From the NCBI GenBank assembly GCA_020636645.1, contig JACJXO010000010.1, forward strand, positions 1 to 64,000: a stretch of DNA of 64,000 nt, in the 5' to 3' direction. Position 1 is the first letter of the stretch. Each line of letters starts with the position of its first letter. The DNA comes from Chitinophagales bacterium (GTDB lineage Bacteria > Bacteroidota > Bacteroidia > Chitinophagales > BACL12). Below, in pieces: positions 42,026 to 51,180 of the stretch. A program made the position numbers and the translations under genes. The notes beneath the pieces were generated by a model that searched no databases, was not told the DNA's origin, and was given only the letters and a program-made list of their open reading frames with translations.

Positions 42026-44832
42026 CGCACCAGGGTGATATTACCTGCTACAGTTTTCTTGTCGCCTTCAATGAACTTCAGTTCCATGATGTAACTATAC
42101 ACTCCTGCATTGACCATATTGCCATTGGTGGTAGTGCCGTTCCAGCCAATACCCGGATCGTTGGCCGGAAAATCTTCAATAAGGAATATCAGTTCACCCC
42201 ATCGATCAAAGATGCGCAGATTCTGCACCAGTATCAGATTAGGACCATAGGCTGTGAAATGGTCATTGATGTGGTCGCCGTTCGGGGTGAAGGTATTTGG
42301 CACGAAAGAATAATCTTCCGGATCGGGCAGTACGGTAATATAAATATCATCGGTAGCTACGCATCCGTTGTTGTTGTATGAGGTAAGAATGATGGGTCCT
42401 GACTGGATTGGGTTGGCAATGGTACTGTCGCAGGTAGAACACGCCACTGATTCTGCCGGGCTCCAGTTATAATCGCCGCCGGTAATGCCATAGATAGGCG
42501 TTCCAAAACCTATGATCATTTCTGCTGACCCGAAGGCAGATGCTTCATTAGCATCCACATCTATGAACATGGTGGTGTCACTGGTGCAGCCATTTGCATC
42601 TGTGTAGGTATAGGTGATGGCATAAGGCCCGCCAACACCTGCGGTCAGCACATCAAATGTGCTGCCGCTTACAAATGAACCGGTAAAGCTTCCTCCTGCC
42701 GGTGTGGCAATGAGTGGTTGTATTTGTTGTTCATAGCAGACCACTTCAGGAAGATCAAAGACAAGTGAGGGGTTTGGGTTCACTGTAAGGTTGGTAGTGA
42801 TCACAGAGTCGCAGCCAAAAATGGTGGTGTATTCATTCACATAAGAGCCTGAAACGGTAGTAACGGAACCATCAGGCAGGATATATTCTTCGCCATCACA
42901 GATCTCTTCATCGATCGTGGTATAGATCACGTCCAGTTCTTCCACAGTGGTATAAATGATAGAATCACAACCATCTACAGTGGTCAGGGTCGTACTGTAA
43001 AATCCGCCGGAAACCACAGTACCATCAGGCAGGGTATAGGTGGTGCCGGTGCATATTCCTGCGGTCACATCAACGGCATAGACCGGATACAGATTCAGTG
43101 TGGTATGAACCAGAGAGTCGCAGCCTGTCCAGGCTGTAAGAACAGAAGTATAATCGCCGGCTGACCCTGTGATCACGCCATCAGGAAGCACGTACAGGTC
43201 TCCGTCGCAGATGTACACCACTTCGCTTGTTTCAGGAATAGGCAGCACAGACAGGGTCGTATTTACAACAGAATCGCAGCCGTATATGCTGCTCAGCGTG
43301 CTGCTGTAGGTACCTGCAGCGGTAACTGATACGCCGTCAGGTAAGACATAGGTATCGCCATCACAGATCTCTGCATCTACATCTACATCAAATACCGGAT
43401 GCACGGTCAAAAAGGTGGTAATGACTGAATCACAACCCGCGTCTGTGGTCAGGGAAGATACATATTCGCCGGCGGCAGAAACGGTCAGACCGCTGGGCAG
43501 GGTATAGGTCTCGCCGCTGCATATCTCAGCCAGAGTGACCAGATCATACACCGGGAATATTTCTATAGTGGTGGTAAAATAGTCTTCATCACATCCGCCA
43601 CCAGCAGGAATGGTATTGGTTACGGTATAGGTGCCGGGACTTGAAGCAGCCACATTGACAGTACCCGTTGCAGCATTGATGCTCAGGCCTGCCGGGGTAG
43701 CACTGAATGTTCCGGTTTCTGATCCGGGATCAAGTGAAATGGGTGCACTGCCTGCATCGTTGCAGAAAGGTGTACCCGGGTAGCTGAAATTGCCAACGGG
43801 TGCCGGATTGATAATAATGGTTACACTGGATGAAAGTGTATCCAGACCACAGCTTTCAGTAATGACGGTGTTCGTAATTGTATAGGTACCCGGAGTAGAA
43901 GCACTGAGGTCAACTACACCTGTAGTATCAGAAACAAACACAAGGCCGGCAGGACTTGCGGTAAAAATGCCAATTTCAGCTCCGGGAACAAGTTCCGGCC
44001 CCGGATCAAGGCCGGAGGAGCAGTATTCAGGGAAAAATCCTATACCTGTTTCCGGAAAAGAAAACAAAGAGGTGACGCTGGTTCCCAGGCTATTGGCTTT
44101 CAGAAAAACACCCGAATCGAAAGAGTGGTCAAACTCGTCGGCTATGGCCAGTTTCAGGTGATAGGTCTCACCGGGAGTGACGGCTGATACAGCAGTGAGC
44201 GGAACAGTAAAGCCATCATACTGGATGTAGTAAGGGTCGCCGGCAGGTACACCGGTGTTGTTGTGGTAATATGCCGGGTAACTGCCCAGATTCACATTAT
44301 CAATGGTAACCGGCAGAGCTGTTCCGGGAATGAGGGCGATGTTGACCATGCCAACGATGCCGGGCCCGCTGATCCAGAACGCAAAGGCATCATTGATAGA
44401 ACCTACATATTCATTGTACTCCTCACTTCCAAAGACATAATCAAAGGAGATGGTATCACATTCCGGTATGATATCCAATTCAAATACACAGCGATCGTAA
44501 GTAGTTCCTACACCCGGAAGTGCATTCAGGTCAGGATCGCCGGTCAGACCTGAGTTATACCCCAGGCTGCCGGAGTTGTTGGGACCTTCTGCATTGATCA
44601 CTTTGCCGGTGGTCAGAATGAACCCGGAATCAATGCCCAGGTTACAATCAATGCATTCAAAAAGTCCAAAACCCTGCGAATAGCAATCAATGGTCGCATC
44701 CACGATCTCAATACCCGAACCCACCAGGGTCTCAGCCAGATCCATTGCAGTGTAGCCGTAAGTACAGTCCAGCTGTGACTTACCCGGAAGCCAGACCCCC
44801 AGTAACAATATGACAGGTATAAATCGTTTCAT
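42022..44832 (-). CDS. Large secreted protein with choice-of-anchor L domain, repeats and T9SS type B sorting domain
   Basis: 936 aa. Signal peptide (MKRFIPVILLLGVWLPGKSQ), then a choice-of-anchor L domain (about 25-250: LAETLVGSGIEIVDAT, GIDSGFILTTGK, DTISFDYVFGSEEYNEYVG). Two Ig-like segments follow, then five repeats of about 50 residues, each with EICDGDTYVLPDG, a Gly-Ser/Thr-rich strand and YGCDSVVNTTLTV; the paired Cys of each unit probably form disulphides. The end, VPNTFTPNGDHINDHF to NITLVR, is the gliding-motility-associated (type B) sorting domain. Exported by Sec and T9SS, probably to the cell surface as an adhesin-like protein. It converges on radical SAM gene C. Confidence 0.92.
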   Translation of the reverse strand: MKRFIPVILLLGVWLPGKSQLDCTYGYTAMDLAETLVGSGIEIVDATIDCYSQGFGLFECIDCNLGIDSGFILTTGKVINAEGPNNSGSLGYNSGLTGDPDLNALPGVGTTYDRCVFELDIIPECDTISFDYVFGSEEYNEYVGSINDAFAFWISGPGIVGMVNIALIPGTALPVTIDNVNLGSYPAYYHNNTGVPAGDPYYIQYDGFTVPLTAVSAVTPGETYHLKLAIADEFDHSFDSGVFLKANSLGTSVTSLFSFPETGIGFFPEYCSSGLDPGPELVPGAEIGIFTASPAGLVFVSDTTGVVDLSASTPGTYTITNTVITESCGLDTLSSSVTIIINPAPVGNFSYPGTPFCNDAGSAPISLDPGSETGTFSATPAGLSINAATGTVNVAASSPGTYTVTNTIPAGGGCDEDYFTTTIEIFPVYDLVTLAEICSGETYTLPSGLTVSAAGEYVSSLTTDAGCDSVITTFLTVHPVFDVDVDAEICDGDTYVLPDGVSVTAAGTYSSTLSSIYGCDSVVNTTLSVLPIPETSEVVYICDGDLYVLPDGVITGSAGDYTSVLTAWTGCDSLVHTTLNLYPVYAVDVTAGICTGTTYTLPDGTVVSGGFYSTTLTTVDGCDSIIYTTVEELDVIYTTIDEEICDGEEYILPDGSVTTVSGSYVNEYTTIFGCDSVITTNLTVNPNPSLVFDLPEVVCYEQQIQPLIATPAGGSFTGSFVSGSTFDVLTAGVGGPYAITYTYTDANGCTSDTTMFIDVDANEASAFGSAEMIIGFGTPIYGITGGDYNWSPAESVACSTCDSTIANPIQSGPIILTSYNNNGCVATDDIYITVLPDPEDYSFVPNTFTPNGDHINDHFTAYGPNLILVQNLRIFDRWGELIFLIEDFPANDPGIGWNGTTTNGNMVNAGVYSYIMELKFIEGDKKTVAGNITLVR

Positions 44833-44932
44833 TGGCAGGTTTCATGAACCTATAAAAATAATAAATCAGCAGATTTTTTAACAAAACCGCCCTGGCTGAC
44901 AGCAAACTGTGTTTTTTTACCATTTTTACTGT

Positions 44933-45319
44933 ATGAACAAAAAACAGGTAGTGCTCACCGCTGCTGCGCCCGCTCCTATCGGGCCTTACTCTCAGGCCAT
45001 CGCAGCCAACGGCATGTTGTACGTGTCAGGGCAGATCGCCATCATACCGGAAACCGGCCAGTTGATCCAAACCGATAACGTGGCTGAAGAAACCAGACAG
45101 GTCATGCAGAATCTTGGCGCCGTACTGGAAGCAGGGGGGAGCAACTTTGCTCAGGTGGTGAAGTGCGGAATTTTTCTGGCTGACATGAACGACTTTGCGG
45201 CGGTCAACGAAGTATATGGTGCGTATTTCACGAGCGATCCTCCTGCAAGGGAGACTGTAGAAGTGTCCAGGCTTCCGAAAGGTGTCCGGGTAGAGATCAG
45301 TGCGATCGCCTTACTCTGA
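44933..45319 (+). CDS. ridA: RidA family enamine/imine deaminase
   Basis: 128 aa from ATG 44933 (MNKKQVVLT). It has the family's signature regions AAPAPIGPYSQAI, GMLYVSGQIAIIPETG, the Asn of QNLGAVLEAGG, and the terminal PARETVEVSRLPKGVRVEISAIA, with the conserved Arg and Glu that activate water. It clears reactive 2-aminoacrylate-type intermediates in the cytoplasm as a trimer. Its 3' end overlaps the opposing transporter gene by 23 bp. Confidence 0.95.
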   Translation: MNKKQVVLTAAAPAPIGPYSQAIAANGMLYVSGQIAIIPETGQLIQTDNVAEETRQVMQNLGAVLEAGGSNFAQVVKCGIFLADMNDFAAVNEVYGAYFTSDPPARETVEVSRLPKGVRVEISAIALL

Positions 45320-46223
45320 CCAGTGCGAATGGTTGTCTGGCATTGATCATATAGATGCCGGCCAGAATGAAAAGCATTCCCAGTACATGAGTCATGGAAA
45401 TGCGTTCACCATCCCATACACCCAGCAGCAATGCCACCACAGGAATGATATAAGCTACCAGTGAGCCGAATAACGAATCGGTCATCTGGATGAGTTTGAA
45501 GTAAATGATGCTGGCCATTACCGTGCCGAACAATGACAGGGCAACAATGCTCCAAAGGCTTATGGAGAAATGAGATATGGCAGACATTTCCGGATAGGTT
45601 GTTTCGGCAGCCAGTTCCCAGAAGCGGGTGCTGAGCAAATAGAGGAGTGATGGTATTCCTATGCTTGCAAAACCCACGGCACCCAGCCCGATCGGGTGTG
45701 CATCCTGCAGGTAGGTCTTGACCAGGTTGGCACTTGTGGCATAAGATAAGGTAGCCAGAAAAACTGGCAGTGCATACCACAACTGACTATGACCTCCGTC
45801 CGGATCTGATGACACCAGTATCAATGCACCTGTCAGTGCGGTCAGCAATCCGGCCAGTTTCCAGCGATGGAACGGCATGGCAAAGAACAATACCCCGAGT
45901 GCAAAAGTAAAAGCAGGAGTCAGGCTGTTCAGTACCCCTGCAATGCCACTCTCAATATGTGTTTGTGCAAAGGTGAAACAGAAAGCAGGAATACCGCTAC
46001 CGGTCAGGCCGGTCAGGGCAGAATACTTCAGTTGTTTTCCTTTGATGTGCCGTCCAAAAAGAAATAAAAATGGCAGGGTGCCGATGAAGGAAACCGAGAT
46101 GCGCAGCGCAGCTACCTGGTCCCAGCTGAAGGTTTCCAGCCCGTTCTTCATAAGGATGAAGGAGGTACCCCACACCACCGACAGGAATATCAGAATGAAC
46201 CAGTGTCTGGCTTGGTATTGCAT
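45297..46223 (-). CDS. EamA/DMT-superfamily transporter
   Basis: 308 aa with ten predicted membrane helices in two EamA repeats. The first begins LIFLSVVWGTSFILMKNGL, and the second carries AIALSLFGTVMASIIYFKLI-like helices and GVLLIPAGIYMINA-like ends. Members export amino acids, nucleosides or other metabolites; the substrate is not predictable. Its stop codon lies inside the ridA coding end, a 23-bp convergent overlap. Confidence 0.88.
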   Translation of the reverse strand: MQYQARHWFILIFLSVVWGTSFILMKNGLETFSWDQVAALRISVSFIGTLPFLFLFGRHIKGKQLKYSALTGLTGSGIPAFCFTFAQTHIESGIAGVLNSLTPAFTFALGVLFFAMPFHRWKLAGLLTALTGALILVSSDPDGGHSQLWYALPVFLATLSYATSANLVKTYLQDAHPIGLGAVGFASIGIPSLLYLLSTRFWELAAETTYPEMSAISHFSISLWSIVALSLFGTVMASIIYFKLIQMTDSLFGSLVAYIIPVVALLLGVWDGERISMTHVLGMLFILAGIYMINARQPFALVRVRRSH

Positions 46224-46288
46224 GGATCAGGTTATACTGCTGTGTGTTGCGCCGGTCAAAAAATACTGCAGGTCATGAACAGGATGCA

Positions 46289-47281
46289 TCAGTCGTTCAC
46301 CAGAATGTTCCACAACATATCTTTCAGCTTATCCATGTTCTTGCCTGTATGACTGCTGATGAACACCACCGGAACATCAGGCAGGTCTTTGCTCAGCATC
46401 ATTTCCAGTTCATCATCAATCAGGTCTGATTTGGTAATGGCAAGCATGCGTGATTTGGTCATCAACTCCGGATTGTGCTGCTTCAGTTCGTGCAGCAGAA
46501 TGCGATATTCCTGGTGTATATCCTTTGCTTCTGCAGGTACCATGAAAAGCAGGGCGCTGTTGCGTTCAATGTGTCTGAGAAACCTGGTGCCAAGTCCTCT
46601 TCCTTCACTGGCACCTTCTATGATACCCGGTATGTCTGCCATGACAAAGCTCCTGTTGTCACGGTAAGAAACGATGCCAAGTTTAGGGGTCAGCGTAGTG
46701 AAAGGGTAATCTGCAATTTCCGGTTTCGCTGCGCTGAGTACCGACAGCAAAGTGGATTTTCCCGCATTCGGAAAGCCAACCAGTCCAACATCTGCCAGTA
46801 CCTTTAGTTCCAGCACGATCCAGGCTTCAGTGCCCTCTTCGCCGGGTTGCGAGTAGCGTGGCGCCTGATTAACAGCTGTCTTGAAATGGTTGTTGCCCAA
46901 CCCCCCGCGGCCGCCCTGAAGCAATACGAGTTCTTCGCCATCTGCCATGACCTCACCAAACACCTCACCCGTTTCCGGATCTCTGGCAATGGTTCCAATG
47001 GGCACTTCAATGATGCGGTCTTCTCCTTGTTTGCCCGTCTTGAGTGCTGCTGCTCCAGACTGACCATCGCCGGCAAAGACATGCTTCTGGTATTTCATGT
47101 GGAGGAGGGTCCACATATGGCTGTTGCCTTTCAGGATGATGTGGCCGCCACGTCCGCCATCACCGCCATCAGGCCCGCCCTTGGCAGTCAGTTTGCTTCG
47201 GTGAAAATGCATGCTTCCTGCTCCGCCTTTTCCACTGCGAAACAAGATCTTGACATAATCAACGAAGTTCTGATTGTCCAT
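46289..47281 (-). CDS. obgE: Obg family GTPase
   Basis: 330 aa. N-terminal Gly-rich Obg fold (GGAGSMHFHRSKLTAKGGPDGGDGGRGG, about 19-46), then the G domain: P-loop GFPNAGKST (169-177), TPKLG switch I, DIPG (216-219) and TKSD. Length and order match the universally conserved ribosome-assembly and stringent-response GTPase; a long C-terminal extension is absent. The HIGH identity of motifs leaves no doubt. It lies 11 bp behind adk on the same strand. Confidence 0.97.
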   Translation of the reverse strand: MDNQNFVDYVKILFRSGKGGAGSMHFHRSKLTAKGGPDGGDGGRGGHIILKGNSHMWTLLHMKYQKHVFAGDGQSGAAALKTGKQGEDRIIEVPIGTIARDPETGEVFGEVMADGEELVLLQGGRGGLGNNHFKTAVNQAPRYSQPGEEGTEAWIVLELKVLADVGLVGFPNAGKSTLLSVLSAAKPEIADYPFTTLTPKLGIVSYRDNRSFVMADIPGIIEGASEGRGLGTRFLRHIERNSALLFMVPAEAKDIHQEYRILLHELKQHNPELMTKSRMLAITKSDLIDDELEMMLSKDLPDVPVVFISSHTGKNMDKLKDMLWNILVND

Positions 47282-47292
47282 TGCCCGGCAGT

Positions 47293-47871
47293 TTACAGGT
47301 CCTCAAAGGCCTTACACAACGCCTGGAATATGTCATCAATGCTACCTACTCCTTCAATTTCTCTGACCTTGTCATTGGCAGCATAATAAGACGCTACCGG
47401 TTCCGTCTTGGTGCGATATTCCTGCACGCGGTTGCGGATGGTAGCTTCGTCTGAATCGTCGCTGCGGCCACTGGTGAGTCCGCGGTTCAGAATACGTTTG
47501 GTCAGTTCTTCTTCATCTACTACGAGCGACAGCACGCCTGCAATGGAAGTGTCTTTGTCTTCCATCAGTCTGTCTAATGCTTCTGCCTGTGCCACTGTTC
47601 TGGGGAAACCGTCAAAAATGATTCCTTCTTTGCCTTCTTCGCGGGCCGTATCAAAGCTTCCGCCAATCATACCGATGACCACAGCATCGGGTACAAGCTC
47701 GCCTCTATCCATGTATTGTTTGGCTTCCGTGCCCAGTACTGAGCCTTTCCGGATCTCTTCACGAAGAAGATCGCCGGTAGAGATGTGCAGCAGGTTAAAA
47801 TGATCTTTCAGCATTGCGGCTTGGGTACCTTTTCCGCTACCCGGAGGACCAAAGAGAATGATGTTCTTCAT
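47293..47871 (-). CDS. adk: Adenylate kinase, short (lidless) form
   Basis: 192 aa from the ATG at 47871 (MKNIILFGPPGSGKGTQ); the upstream extension to 47934 is not homologous. P-loop GPPGSGKGT (8-16), AMP-site STGDLLREE, IFDGFPRTVAQA and the short lid NRGLTSGRSDDSDEATIRNRV without a zinc knuckle. It catalyses ATP + AMP to 2 ADP. Pairing with obgE is a common Bacteroidota arrangement, and both are probably transcribed from the divergent promoter region at 47872-47948. Confidence 0.97.
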   Translation of the reverse strand: MKNIILFGPPGSGKGTQAAMLKDHFNLLHISTGDLLREEIRKGSVLGTEAKQYMDRGELVPDAVVIGMIGGSFDTAREEGKEGIIFDGFPRTVAQAEALDRLMEDKDTSIAGVLSLVVDEEELTKRILNRGLTSGRSDDSDEATIRNRVQEYRTKTEPVASYYAANDKVREIEGVGSIDDIFQALCKAFEDL

Positions 47872-47948
47872 CGTCAGCTTCTTAGGAGTGCAAAGGTACG
47901 CAATCAGAAGCCTTAAAATATTTTTGCTTTTCAATCGTCTTTAGGGTT

Positions 47949-48896
47949 ATGCAAACCATCATAGGTGCAGGTGGTACCATCGGAAAACCGCTTGCCAGAG
48001 AGCTGAAGCAATATACTCAGGCCATCAGACTGGTCAACCGGCATCCGCAGCATGTGAACGGCGATGATGAACTTTTTTCTGCCGATGTGACCGATCCTGA
48101 TATGCTGGATAAAGCAATAGCCGGCAGTGAGGTGGTCTATTGTACCATAGGTTTCAAGTATGAGCTGAAGACCTGGCAGCAAACCTGGCCTTCTTTCATG
48201 AAACATCTCACAGCATCCTGTTTGAAACACGGCAGCAAACTGGTCTTCTTTGATAATGTGTACATGTATGCAGCTTCTTCCATTCCGGATATGAACGAAA
48301 CCTCAGCTGTTGATCCTCCCAGCAAAAAAGGTCAGGTAAGGGCGGAAGTAGTAAGTATTCTGGAAGAAGCCGGAAGAAAGGGGCTGACATGGATCATTGC
48401 CAGAAGTGCAGATTTTTACGGCCCTGAGAACAGGCAGAGTGTGCTGGTGGAGACCGTGCTGAAAAATCAATTGAAGGGTAAAAAGGCCCAATGGCTGGGA
48501 AAGATTGACAAGGTGCATCAGTACACCTATACTCCTGACGCAGCGAAGGCAGTGGCCATGCTGGGTAATGCACCCGACACCTGGAATCAGGTCTGGCATC
48601 TGCCAACCGACCAGGTTTCGATGACCGCCAGAGAATGGGTCTCCTTATTTGCAGGATATACCGGAAGCAAAGACGGCATTCAGGTGGCTCCGCCCTGGAT
48701 GGTCAGTGTCATGGGATGGTTCATGCCCATCATGAAAGAGATCCGGGAGATGATGTTTCAGAATATGCAGCACTACCGCTTTCATGATGAAAAGTTCATG
48801 CAACGTTTTCCTGATTTTAGAGTTACGCCGGCTGCCGAAGGTGTAGAGGAAACGGTAAAGTGGTTCAGAAATCATCCTCTGGAAGTGGGTGGCTGA
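47949..48896 (+). CDS. NAD(P)-dependent epimerase/dehydratase-like protein
   Basis: 315 aa extended-SDR fold. Dinucleotide-binding IIGAGGTIGKPLARELK, then AIRLVNRHPQHVNGD, GSEVVYCTIGFKYE, FFDNVYMYA and RSADFYGP. The catalytic Tyr-x3-Lys of classical SDRs is not obvious (NVYMYAAS), so it may be an atypical, non-redox or NmrA-like member. Its substrate is unknown. It is transcribed away from adk and ends directly against the opposing dehydrogenase gene. Confidence 0.8.
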   Translation: MQTIIGAGGTIGKPLARELKQYTQAIRLVNRHPQHVNGDDELFSADVTDPDMLDKAIAGSEVVYCTIGFKYELKTWQQTWPSFMKHLTASCLKHGSKLVFFDNVYMYAASSIPDMNETSAVDPPSKKGQVRAEVVSILEEAGRKGLTWIIARSADFYGPENRQSVLVETVLKNQLKGKKAQWLGKIDKVHQYTYTPDAAKAVAMLGNAPDTWNQVWHLPTDQVSMTAREWVSLFAGYTGSKDGIQVAPPWMVSVMGWFMPIMKEIREMMFQNMQHYRFHDEKFMQRFPDFRVTPAAEGVEETVKWFRNHPLEVGG

Positions 48897-49985
48897 TCAT
48901 CTGGCTGGCAGTAGATAGATATGATCATCTTCCTGTAATGGCAGAGCTTCTCTTCCATCTTTGTTGGAAGAGCAAAATACCAGGCTCCCGTCAGGTATCT
49001 GAATGATGTTACGCAATCTTTTGAAGGTACCGTCAAACAGCACCTGTTGCTCGTGTCCGTCAGTATCGAACACCAGTAGTTTCCTTCCCCGCAGGCAGGC
49101 GAACACCAGTTTTCCGCGAAGCGTTTCCGGTCCGTTTTCATTTACCCACACCAAACCACCGGGTGCCCAGGTATCTTCTCCGCTATGTGCCAGTGGCGCA
49201 ATACAGCCTTTCCGTTCATCATCTCCAGTTACCATCGGCCAACCGTAATTACCGCCTGCAATTATTTTATTGAGTTCATCGTGACAACACCAGCCGTTCA
49301 GTTCGCCGGAAGGACCGTGTTCTGTGGCATACAGTTGTCCTTGTTCACTCCATGCCAGTCCCTGCACATTGCGATGACCATAGCTGAACACGGCATTTCC
49401 AAAAGGATTACCATCCGCCGGAGTACCATTTCTGTCTATGCGCAGGATCTTTCCTGCCAGGCTGTTCCTGTCTTGTGCTAGGTCCGGTTGACGGGCATCG
49501 CCGGTGCCAACATAGAGAAAGCTGTCAGGGCCGAAGCGCAGGATGCCGCCATCGTGAAATTTTGCATGTGGAATGCCGCTCAGAATGATGCTGTCCTGCC
49601 GGAGTGTATGGCCTTGCAACTGCAACCTGACCACCTGGTTACCGGCAGCAACAGTTTCATAAATATAAATATATGAATTGGATAAAAAATCAGGATCAGC
49701 GGCCAGTCCGAGCAGCCCGCCTTCTGCCTGGTCATTTACCTGTCGTTCCATGAGAACTGTAACCATTCCTGATGTCCTGTTCAGGAGGCATATGGCACCG
49801 TCACGCTGGTTGAAGAGAAGGTTGCCATCTGGTAACAGATCCATGCCCCATGGAACATGCAGACCTGATGCCAGTACAGATAAGGTGTCTGCCGTTGATG
49901 GAATTACGTTCCGGGTGTTGGCAGCAGGCCGGCAGGCAAAACTGCCCCACGCCAGCAGCAGAAGTGTTGCATTGCGCAATAGCAT
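48897..49985 (-). CDS. PQQ-type sugar (aldose) dehydrogenase-like lipoprotein
   Basis: 362 aa. Signal sequence with lipobox-like GSFAC (Cys18). A six-bladed Gdh/sorbosone dehydrogenase propeller follows: GLHVPWGMDLLPDGNLLFNQRDG, EGGLLGLAADPDF, KFHDGGILRFGPDSFLYVGTGDA, AGKILRIDRNG, YGHRNVQGLAW, ATEHGPSGELNG, NYGWPMV and APGGLVWV. The His, Arg and Trp positions typical of PQQ and calcium binding in YliI-type enzymes are present (HDGG, YGHRN). It would oxidise aldoses in the periplasm with PQQ. No PQQ synthesis genes are in the window. Confidence 0.9.
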   Translation of the reverse strand: MLLRNATLLLLAWGSFACRPAANTRNVIPSTADTLSVLASGLHVPWGMDLLPDGNLLFNQRDGAICLLNRTSGMVTVLMERQVNDQAEGGLLGLAADPDFLSNSYIYIYETVAAGNQVVRLQLQGHTLRQDSIILSGIPHAKFHDGGILRFGPDSFLYVGTGDARQPDLAQDRNSLAGKILRIDRNGTPADGNPFGNAVFSYGHRNVQGLAWSEQGQLYATEHGPSGELNGWCCHDELNKIIAGGNYGWPMVTGDDERKGCIAPLAHSGEDTWAPGGLVWVNENGPETLRGKLVFACLRGRKLLVFDTDGHEQQVLFDGTFKRLRNIIQIPDGSLVFCSSNKDGREALPLQEDDHIYLLPAR

Positions 49986-50031
49986 ATTCCAAGGTACGTT
50001 TTTTCAGGCAGGGGTATTCCTGTTTGAACCG

Positions 50032-50039
50032 TATCTTTA
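50032..50039 (+). promoter_or_regulatory. TAnnTTTG-like promoter element
   Basis: TATCTTTA lies 4 bp before the ATG at 50044, the same spacing and sequence as the element at 33811. Confidence 0.45.
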
Positions 50040-50043
50040 GTCC

Positions 50044-50427
50044 ATGTACAAATACATATTAGGAGCATTTTTTACATTCATGGCGGTCATGTTTGTGCGT
50101 TGCGGAGAAGTGACCGAGATAGATGAACTCGTCAAACAAACGGAGCGGGTGCAGATCGTTTACAATACCAACCTTGGTGCTTACCAGGACATCACAGACA
50201 AAAAAGAGATCAGGGCATTTTCAGATTACATACTGGATGAACCTACTCCTTTGTACAAGTGCGGATATGACGGTTACATGATCTTCTTTACCGAGCATGG
50301 CAGTGTACGGATGGATTTCAACTTGCAGGATGATTGCATACATGTGTTGTATCCGTACGGAGAGACATTGCAAACCAGGCTGATATCTAAAGAAGGTGTA
50401 GCATACCTGCGTTCACAAGCTCCCTGA
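50044..50427 (+). CDS. Exported protein of unknown function
   Basis: 127 aa. Hydrophobic N-terminus (YILGAFFTFMAVMFVRC) followed by GEVTEIDELVKQTERVQIVYN. The Cys at about 20 is not in a standard lipobox, so a membrane-anchored or secreted form is equally possible. Two Cys in the middle (KCGYDGY, DDCIHV) may form a disulphide. It is followed three bases later by the DUF6498-like gene and probably shares its transcript. Confidence 0.7.
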   Translation: MYKYILGAFFTFMAVMFVRCGEVTEIDELVKQTERVQIVYNTNLGAYQDITDKKEIRAFSDYILDEPTPLYKCGYDGYMIFFTEHGSVRMDFNLQDDCIHVLYPYGETLQTRLISKEGVAYLRSQAP

Positions 50428-50430
50428 TCC

Positions 50431-51180
50431 ATGGCCGGCAAAGCACAGTTTCCCAGAGTTCCTACTCTCTTGCTGATGAACCTGTTTCCGCTGGCTGGAG
50501 TCTTGTTCTTCAACTGGAGTTTTTTTGCCATCATATATATCTACTGGTGGGAAACGGTCATTCTGAGTTTCTTTAATGTGCTTAAGATGGCCAAGGCAGC
50601 TAAGCGGGCAGAGGCAAGGCCAAACGTGACCATCAACGGGGCACCGGAAACAGAGTCTATACGCAACAATAAGCCCCTGATCATGGTAACCTACATGGGA
50701 ACCCGGGCATTCATCCTTTTCATTTACCTGGTTTTTATTCTCGTTTTTATTGGTATGTACCAGGGAAACCGTCCGGGACAACCCAGTATGGGCGAGATCA
50801 TTTTGTTCATGGATCCATTCATGAAAGCAGGTATTGTGGCTGTGCTTATTTATTATCTGACAGATTACCTGGTATGGCGGTTTACCGGCGACTGGCAGGA
50901 AACCACTGCAGCATCACTGGCCATGCCTTTTGACGGGCGTTCCATTGTCATGCATGTGGTCATTGTGCTGGGGGCAGTTAGCACGGCCTTTCTGGGTGAA
51001 ACCCTCTTTGGTTCTGAGCAGAAAGCAGCACCAATTTTATTTGCCAGTTTTTTTGTGATCATGAAGACTGCTGTGGATCTCTGGGCAGAATCAGGTAAGA
51101 AAGACAGAGAAACCGTAGTATTGGAGACCCTCGGAAAGAAACGCGGGAACGATGATGCCCGCCCTACCACACAGGGTTAA
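50431..51180 (+). CDS. DUF6498-like integral membrane protein
   Basis: 249 aa with about six membrane helices. The segment FAIIYIYWWETVILSFFNVLKM matches the conserved Y-W-x-E-N/T-V-x-x-x-FNVLKM motif I associate with DUF6498; a TAFLGETLFG motif and a final charged tail follow. Function unknown. The gene ends in a 4-bp overlap with the opposing hpt gene. Confidence 0.8.
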   Translation: MAGKAQFPRVPTLLLMNLFPLAGVLFFNWSFFAIIYIYWWETVILSFFNVLKMAKAAKRAEARPNVTINGAPETESIRNNKPLIMVTYMGTRAFILFIYLVFILVFIGMYQGNRPGQPSMGEIILFMDPFMKAGIVAVLIYYLTDYLVWRFTGDWQETTAASLAMPFDGRSIVMHVVIVLGAVSTAFLGETLFGSEQKAAPILFASFFVIMKTAVDLWAESGKKDRETVVLETLGKKRGNDDARPTTQG

